A stretch of DNA of 64,000 bases from Candidatus Allochristensenella caecavium (lineage in GTDB: Bacteria; Bacillota; Clostridia; Christensenellales; QAND01): positions 1-64,000 of the forward strand of contig CAJFOS010000014.1 of the NCBI GenBank assembly GCA_904397865.1. The letters are read 5' to 3'. A model generated the notes under the pieces. That model worked only from the letters and a program-made list of their open reading frames with translations. It had not been told where the DNA came from and did not search any database. The position numbers were made by a program, and so were the translations under genes. Positions 58,729-64,000 of the stretch are shown here, in pieces. Position 1 is the first letter of the stretch. Each line of letters starts with the position of its first letter.

Positions 58729-59335
58729 ACGTTTGGCGCGTATGATTGCCTTTGACCGGCAGTACGGTGCGCTCGTATGCGGTATGGATGAGGTGGGGCG
58801 CGGGCCATTGGCGGGCCCTGTAGTGGCGGCCTGTGTGATTATGCCGCAAGAAGAATCCGAATGGATTGAGGGAATCAACGATTCGAAAAAGGTCGCTGAA
58901 AAGAAACGGGAACGATTGGCGGAACAGATTCGTCAGAAAGCCATTGCGTATGGCGTCGGCTTGGCTGATGAAGCGGAAATTGAAAAGTACAACATTTTAG
59001 GGGCGACAAAACTCGCTATGCGAAGAGCATATCAGGCTGTGAACCGTCCGGAGGCGTTTGTTTTGATTGACGCTTTAAACCCCTCGTTTATCCCCGCTGA
59101 AGGAGAGGGTATCATCAAAGGGGATGGGCAAAGTTACGCCATTGCCGCGGCTTCGCTTTTGGCAAAAGTCACGCGGGATACGCTGATGAAGGAATTGGAC
59201 AAACAATACCCGGTTTATGGGTTTGCGCGCAATAAAGGCTATGGCACCAAGGAACATCGGGATGCGATTTTGCTCTACGGTGCCTGTCCAGTACACCGCA
59301 TGAGCTTTTTACAAGGTATTTTACATGGAAAGTAA
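58709..59335 (+). CDS. rnhB: Ribonuclease HII
   Basis: 208 residues. It has GMDEVGRGPLAGPVVAACV with two catalytic acids, NDSKKVAEKKRERL, and VLIDALNP-like plus KVTRDTLMKELDKQYPVYGF (two blocks). It cuts RNA in RNA-DNA hybrids and removes misplaced ribonucleotides. The ATG at 58709 lies in the end of rbgA after AGAAGG. Confidence 0.95.
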   Translation: MKQTEYERLARMIAFDRQYGALVCGMDEVGRGPLAGPVVAACVIMPQEESEWIEGINDSKKVAEKKRERLAEQIRQKAIAYGVGLADEAEIEKYNILGATKLAMRRAYQAVNRPEAFVLIDALNPSFIPAEGEGIIKGDGQSYAIAAASLLAKVTRDTLMKELDKQYPVYGFARNKGYGTKEHRDAILLYGACPVHRMSFLQGILHGK

Positions 59336-59690
59336 ACAGGAAAAAGGAAAGCGTGGCGAAGCGCTAGCAGAACGCTATCTGAAGGCACAGGGGTACGAGG
59401 TGTTGCAGCATCGTTACCGCAAACGCAATGGAGAGATTGATTTAATCTGCCAACAGGAAGACACGTTGGTGTTTGTGGAGGTCAAGGCACGGACGGATAC
59501 GCAATACGGCACCCCTGCTGAAGCGGTGAATAGGCGTAAGCAGCAGGCGTTGACACTGGCCGCTTTTGCATATATGCAGCAACAGGGGAAATTGGAATCG
59601 CCCAGTCGGTTTGATGTGGTGGAAGTGAATCTATCTAACGGCCAGATTCGACACATAAAAGACGCATTTTGGGCATGTCTTCCCGGATAA
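59325..59690 (+). CDS. yraN: YraN / UPF0102 family nuclease-like protein
   Basis: 121 residues. The Holliday-junction-resolvase-like fold is shown by KGKRGEALAERYLKAQGYEVL, RKRNGEIDLICQQEDTLVFVEVKAR (over two blocks) with the D-ExK-type acidic residues. Function uncertain; conserved after rnhB. Overlaps rnhB by 11 nt. Confidence 0.92.
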   Translation: MESKQEKGKRGEALAERYLKAQGYEVLQHRYRKRNGEIDLICQQEDTLVFVEVKARTDTQYGTPAEAVNRRKQQALTLAAFAYMQQQGKLESPSRFDVVEVNLSNGQIRHIKDAFWACLPG

Positions 59691-59743
59691 TGGGTATGCT
59701 ATACTGAGTTGGTAAATGTTGGAGAAAAAGCGAGGGTGAACCA

Positions 59744-62700
59744 TTGAAAACAAAGGCGCGATGGATAGCCTGCCTGCTGGCGATGTGCAGCTTGTTCTTG
59801 CTGGGGGCGGCCCAGGCGGAGGATTTTGGCAATCTACTTTATAATACGGACTATCAGAGCAATGAAGACGGCACAGTAGATGCCTGGATGCTCGGAGAAG
59901 GGACACTTGTATCCACACAAACCGTGGACACGGAGACTGTGTTATCGATGACAGTCCAGGATGGTTCAGTCGGACTTATGAGCCAGGCAATCAGCGTAGA
60001 TACGGAGACGATTTACCGGGTACGCTTTACCGCACGGGTAGAGGGAAACGGGGTTGCCTATGCACAGATTGAAGGGCTGGATGGTACGCGTAGTGCACTG
60101 GTAGAAGGTGCACAATGGCAGACGGTAGAACTGTATGGCCTCACATCGCCGGAACAGATGAGCCTGGTGGTAGTTTTCGGTTTTGAAGCGGAGGATGCAG
60201 CGGCTTCCGGTACGGTCGAGTGGAAGGATATGGAAGTCTGCCGTGTGAATGAAGTACCGGCCGGTGCGCAATATGAATGGTTTTATGACCGGACCGCTTA
60301 TGAAGAACAGCAGGACGCGGTGCAAACGGAAGAATCGTTGCAGGGCGTCTTGCCTGCTTTTGCATTGGCGGGCTTATTTGCGCTGGCCATCTGGATGTTT
60401 TTGAAAAGCGCCCCATTTGCAAAACCGCAGAGCGCTAGCCGGCGCATATGGTTCTTGCTGGGCGGCGCTTTGGTACTGAATATCGTTCTTGCAGCGCTTA
60501 CCTATGGGCATCCGACGGATATGACAAACTTTTCTGCCTGGGCGGCACATGCTGCTGAAGTGGGTCTGCCGGACTTTTATATTTCCGGCATGTGGGCGGA
60601 TTATCCGCCGGGATATATATATGTCCTTTATGCAGTAGGCCTGTTGGCCAAGCTGTTTGGAGCGGGGATTGGTACACCCGTGTTTAATGTGCTGATTAAA
60701 CTGCCTGCCATACTGGCTGATTTGGGCTCTGCGTATATTATTTACCGCCTTGCGCGCAAGCAGTGGGATGAACGGACTTCACTGTTTCTGGGCGCATTGA
60801 TAGCCTTCAATCCGCTCGTTTGGTTTGACAGTGCAATCTGGGGGCAGATGGACAGCGTTCTTGCGTTGATGACGCTGGGGGCCCTATGGTACTTTATCGA
60901 GGGCAAAAAGCACTGGTGTGCGGCACTGTTCGTCGCAGGCGTGTTGGTCAAACCGCAAATGCTGATTTTCGGGCCCCTTCTCTTGATTGCATATATCAAG
61001 GATATCGTGGACGAACCACGCCGCGGATACAGGGATTTAGGCTTCAGTTTACTTGCCGGCATTGGTGCGCTGGTGTTGATTGTGCTTCCATTTACGCTGA
61101 AACAGAATCCGATGTGGCTGATTGAAAAATATACGTCAGCAGCAGGGTTATACCCATATGCAACGGTAAATGCCTTCAATTTATATGCATTATTCGGCGG
61201 TAATTGGGTACTGGATTCTACGGAAGTATTTCTGGGCCTTTCCATCAAGACAATTGGCATCATTTTTATTGTGGCAATTTGTATATTGGGCGGCTATTTG
61301 TATTGGAAAAGCAAAGAGCGCAAAGCGATTCTTCCCGTATCCGCGATTGTGGTCTGGGGGATTATTTGCTTTGCACAAAACATGCATGAACGCTACCTAT
61401 TCCCGGCAGTGATTTTATTCATGGTTTCCTACATTCTGTACCGTGACCGCCGGTTCCTGATTTGCTTTGGTTGGGCATCGGCGGTTGTGCTGGCCAATAC
61501 GGTTATCGTATTTTTCTCAGATGCGCAGGCGCTTTTGGGGGTACCGTGGCCGGTTGCGGTCATTGCAGTAGCGAATCTAGCGGGGTTTGGATATAGCGTT
61601 TATGCGTTTTTAGCGCATAACAAACGCGCCCATACGAATCCGGATGTAAAGCCGGAAGCGCTTGCTCATCGACTAAAAGAAGTCACAGAAGAAGAAAAAG
61701 AGGAAAATCGCCCGTTCCACTTACATGTTTGGAAACGCGATGGAGAAAAAATGACGCCCAGGGATTATTTGATAATGGGCGCTATTACGCTTGTGTATGC
61801 CGTGGTCGCTTTGATAAACCTGGGCAGCCGCAACGTACCCGAAAGTTATTGGCGTCCGCTGACAATTGGTGAAGAGGCGGTCGTCGATTTAGGTGATACC
61901 TATGCGATGGGTTCGCTCTATTATTATCCAGGTGTGAGCAATGGCGGACGGATGGAAGTATCTCTTTCAACCGATGGACAGACATACGACGCAGCCTTGG
62001 TTGTTAACATGGCGCCAGGGGAGATGTATACCTGGCGGACGGAAGAACTGGCGGGTACGGCGCGCTATGTCAAATTGCGCGCATTAGATGCCAAAATATT
62101 GGTCAATGAAATAGCGTTTTATGATAGTGCTGGAAACCGCATTACTACGCTCGCCTCAAGCACGCCGGTGGAGGAAGGGCAGAGCGGCAACACTGCAGCG
62201 CTGATTGACGAACAGGCGCTTGTCAAAGAAAACCCGTCCTATCTGGATGAGATGTATTTTGATGAGATTTATCATGCGCGTACCGCCTTTGAGCACCTAC
62301 ACGGCTTTGCGCCCTATGAAAACACGCATCCGCCGTTAGGGAAGGTGTTTATCATGCTGGGGGTCGCGTTATTCGGCATGAACCCGTTTGGCTGGCGCAT
62401 TGTCGGTACACTGTTTGGTATTGCCATGCTACCGCTGTTGTATGTGTTTGCTAAACGCTTGTTCCGCAATACCAAAACGGCAGCGCTTGCCTGCGGCTTA
62501 TTTGCTTTGGATGGTATGCATTTTGTGCAAACGCGCATTGCCACCATCGACGTATACGGCGTATTTTTTATCATTGCGATGTGCTACTTCATGTTCCGCT
62601 ATTGGCAGATGAACTTTTATGCCGATGGATTGAAGAAAACGTTCGTGCCGCTGGGACTGTGCGGTGTCATGTTTGGCTTGGGCGTGGCAAGCAAATGGAT

Positions 62701-63526
62701 TGGTTTGTATGCAGGTGCAGGGTTGGCGGTGGCGTTCTTCACCACGCTGTTCAAACGCTATCGTGAATATGAATGGGCGCGCAAACGGTTGAATGTTACC
62801 GAAGACGAAGAAGAGAAGAGGTTATGCGAACACGTTGCACAATCCTTCTGGCCCTGTACGATACGTACATGCGCATTCTGCATTGGCTTCTTCATCGTCA
62901 TTCCCATCATCATCTATCTGCTCAGCTATTTGCCTTATCTGTTGTGCACAGAAAAGCCATACAGCTTGGCGGACGTTTGGGATGTACAGACATATATGTT
63001 CAATTACCACAGCCAGCTGACCGCCACGCACCCTTTCCAGAGCGCATGGTACACTTGGCCGATTATTGAGCGGCCCATCTACTATTATTCCAACAGCTAT
63101 GCCCCGCAGGGGATGATGCAGTCCTTGGCGGCATTCGGCAATCCAGCGGTTTGGTGGTCAGGATTGGCAGCGACTATATTCGTAGGCGGCTGCCTGGCAC
63201 TGCGTAAAGTCAGACAGCGGGATGACGCGAGCCTACTGACCTATCTGATGATATGTCTGGGTGGGGCGTTGCTGCCGTGGGTATTTATCACACGTGCAAC
63301 ATTTATTTATCATTATTTTGCCAGCGTGCCGTTTATCATTCTGTTTACGGCATGGGTTTGCCGCCCCAAGGAAGCCACGGGAAAACTGCCTCGCTGGGTA
63401 TGGGGTTTGCTGGCTGCCGCGGTTGTACTGTTCTGCCTGTTCTATCCGGTATGGGGTGGTGTCATGGTGGATAAAAACTGGGCGATGAACTGGCTGCGCT
63501 GGTTTGAATCCTGGTGGTTTTTTTAA
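59744..63526 (+). CDS. Giant membrane protein: two GT-C glycosyltransferase domains with two extracytoplasmic beta-sandwich domains
   Basis: 1260 residues. Order: signal peptide (1-25); beta-sandwich, probably carbohydrate-binding (about 28-190); first GT-C module with many membrane helices (about 205-640; DMTNFSAWAAH, WADYPPGYIYVLY, AIWGQMDSV, NMHERYLFP); acidic linker; one helix and a second beta-sandwich of discoidin type (about 715-810; VDLGDTYAMGSLYYYPG); then a GT39/PMT-type module (about 825-1260; acidic DEIYHARTAFEHLHG, NTHPPLGK). Both modules should take sugar from a polyprenyl-phosphate donor and act outside the membrane. TTG start at 59744, 7 nt after GAGGG; an extended -10 (59697-59705) lies upstream. 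Acceptor unknown. Confidence 0.88.
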   Translation: MKTKARWIACLLAMCSLFLLGAAQAEDFGNLLYNTDYQSNEDGTVDAWMLGEGTLVSTQTVDTETVLSMTVQDGSVGLMSQAISVDTETIYRVRFTARVEGNGVAYAQIEGLDGTRSALVEGAQWQTVELYGLTSPEQMSLVVVFGFEAEDAAASGTVEWKDMEVCRVNEVPAGAQYEWFYDRTAYEEQQDAVQTEESLQGVLPAFALAGLFALAIWMFLKSAPFAKPQSASRRIWFLLGGALVLNIVLAALTYGHPTDMTNFSAWAAHAAEVGLPDFYISGMWADYPPGYIYVLYAVGLLAKLFGAGIGTPVFNVLIKLPAILADLGSAYIIYRLARKQWDERTSLFLGALIAFNPLVWFDSAIWGQMDSVLALMTLGALWYFIEGKKHWCAALFVAGVLVKPQMLIFGPLLLIAYIKDIVDEPRRGYRDLGFSLLAGIGALVLIVLPFTLKQNPMWLIEKYTSAAGLYPYATVNAFNLYALFGGNWVLDSTEVFLGLSIKTIGIIFIVAICILGGYLYWKSKERKAILPVSAIVVWGIICFAQNMHERYLFPAVILFMVSYILYRDRRFLICFGWASAVVLANTVIVFFSDAQALLGVPWPVAVIAVANLAGFGYSVYAFLAHNKRAHTNPDVKPEALAHRLKEVTEEEKEENRPFHLHVWKRDGEKMTPRDYLIMGAITLVYAVVALINLGSRNVPESYWRPLTIGEEAVVDLGDTYAMGSLYYYPGVSNGGRMEVSLSTDGQTYDAALVVNMAPGEMYTWRTEELAGTARYVKLRALDAKILVNEIAFYDSAGNRITTLASSTPVEEGQSGNTAALIDEQALVKENPSYLDEMYFDEIYHARTAFEHLHGFAPYENTHPPLGKVFIMLGVALFGMNPFGWRIVGTLFGIAMLPLLYVFAKRLFRNTKTAALACGLFALDGMHFVQTRIATIDVYGVFFIIAMCYFMFRYWQMNFYADGLKKTFVPLGLCGVMFGLGVASKWIGLYAGAGLAVAFFTTLFKRYREYEWARKRLNVTEDEEEKRLCEHVAQSFWPCTIRTCAFCIGFFIVIPIIIYLLSYLPYLLCTEKPYSLADVWDVQTYMFNYHSQLTATHPFQSAWYTWPIIERPIYYYSNSYAPQGMMQSLAAFGNPAVWWSGLAATIFVGGCLALRKVRQRDDASLLTYLMICLGGALLPWVFITRATFIYHYFASVPFIILFTAWVCRPKEATGKLPRWVWGLLAAAVVLFCLFYPVWGGVMVDKNWAMNWLRWFESWWFF

Positions 63527-63545
63527 AAACAAAGGGGGGAGCGCA

Positions 63546-64000
63546 ATGCTGGCGCGTATTGCCAGTTACGGACTGACCGGCCTGCACGGATATGCGGTGT
63601 CGATAGAGGTGGATGCAAGCAACGGATTGCCGGCATTTGAAATGGTCGGCCTTCCGGATGCGGCCGTGAAAGAATCGCGCGAGCGCGTGCGCAGCGCAAT
63701 TAAGAACAGCGGATATGAATATCCGGCCCGTCGATTAACCATCAATCTGGCGCCGGCAGACATTCGTAAGGAAGGCCCGATTTACGATTTGCCCATGGCA
63801 GTTGGGATTTTGGCGGCCACGGGACAGATTGATGCGCAGAAAGCGCAGGCCATTGCCATGTTGGGTGAACTATCGTTAAATGGAGAAGTCCGTCCGGTAA
63901 ACGGTGTATTGCCTATGGCCATCGATGCTTTCGCCCATGGATACAAACAGTTGCTCTTGCCTAAAGAAAATGCGGCTGAAGCTTCTTATATTCAAGGATT
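63546..64000 (+). CDS. comM: ComM/YifB-family Mg-chelatase-like ATPase (partial, cut by window end)
   Basis: Only the first 151 codons are in the window. The N-terminus (ARIASYGLTGLHGYAVSIEV, GLPAFEMVGLPDAAVKESRER, RLTINLAPADIRKEG, YDLPMAVGIL) is the subunit-ChlI-like domain of ComM/YifB. The AAA+ part lies beyond 64000. ComM acts as a DNA helicase in branch migration during transformation in some bacteria. AAGGGGGGAG precedes the ATG. It is the usual neighbour after rnhB-yraN in Bacillota. Confidence 0.93.
   Translation, partial: MLARIASYGLTGLHGYAVSIEVDASNGLPAFEMVGLPDAAVKESRERVRSAIKNSGYEYPARRLTINLAPADIRKEGPIYDLPMAVGILAATGQIDAQKAQAIAMLGELSLNGEVRPVNGVLPMAIDAFAHGYKQLLLPKENAAEASYIQG

Noticed and set aside
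1-64000. Search for tRNA, rRNA, CRISPR arrays, insertion sequences, prophage and restriction genes
   Set aside because: None seen by eye on either strand; a covariance-model or profile search could still find a small RNA.

Overview
The window is one continuous piece of a low-to-mid GC Gram-positive chromosome. Gene content and order point to an anaerobic member of Bacillota, class Clostridia. Evidence: the order rsmD-coaD-(ylbJ)-ylbK-tmcAL-yceD-rpmF-plsX-acpP-rnc-smc-ftsY-ylxM-ffh-rpsP-khpA-rimM-trmD-rplS-rbgA-rnhB-yraN-comM is the conserved Bacillota housekeeping order. A YlbJ-type sporulation membrane protein suggests a spore-forming lineage. Pta-AckA, an iron-type alcohol dehydrogenase and the electron-bifurcating transhydrogenase NfnAB suggest fermentative anaerobic metabolism. 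The genus cannot be named from the sequence. Start codons are often TTG (eight well-supported cases) and Shine-Dalgarno (SD) sites are strong. No rRNA, tRNA, CRISPR, insertion sequence or prophage gene was seen.

Layout. 0-5.6 kb: a flavoprotein, a small PH-like membrane protein, an L,D-transpeptidase lipoprotein, a polar amino-acid ABC transporter and an acetyltransferase. 5.6-10.9 kb: metK, then an operon of three exported proteins (PIG-L-type deacetylase, NAGPA-type phosphodiester glycosidase, CapA-type protein) that looks like surface-glycan work. 10.9-20.8 kb: acetyltransferases, a DEAD-box RNA helicase, a polysaccharide deacetylase, a DNA-deoxyinosine glycosylase, a ClC transporter probably of the fluoride type, a short-chain dehydrogenase, a YtcJ-like amidohydrolase and gpsA. 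20.8-29.0 kb: mscL, ybaK, a Nif3-like protein, a cysteine synthase homologue, mtnA, asparaginase, a glycosyltransferase and an RlmD-type RNA methyltransferase. 29.0-36.4 kb: a lone PTS IIB protein, a transaldolase-like aldolase, a GT2-GtrA fusion, alcohol dehydrogenase and nfnAB. 36.6-64 kb: alr-fthC, the rsmD-coaD and ylb cluster with pta-ackA, the fatty-acid/SRP/ribosome cluster, a 1260-residue double glycosyltransferase and the start of comM, cut by the window end.

The genes act mainly in cell-envelope building (Ldt, deacetylases, CapA, GT-C enzymes, Alr, PlsX/AcpP, GpsA), translation and protein targeting (Ffh, FtsY, YlxM, RimM, TrmD, RbgA, L19, L32, S16) and acetate- or alcohol-forming energy metabolism.

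The most striking observation is not a gene. Reading the whole window by eye I found no GATC tetranucleotide, where about 250 would be expected, and codon choice appears shaped to avoid it. Next in interest are: a 17-bp perfect inverted repeat that brackets the promoter core and ribosome-binding site of the exported-glycan operon; promoters whose -35 box sits in the loop of the preceding gene's terminator; and an L,D-transpeptidase reading frame that runs through a perfect 40-nt terminator palindrome.
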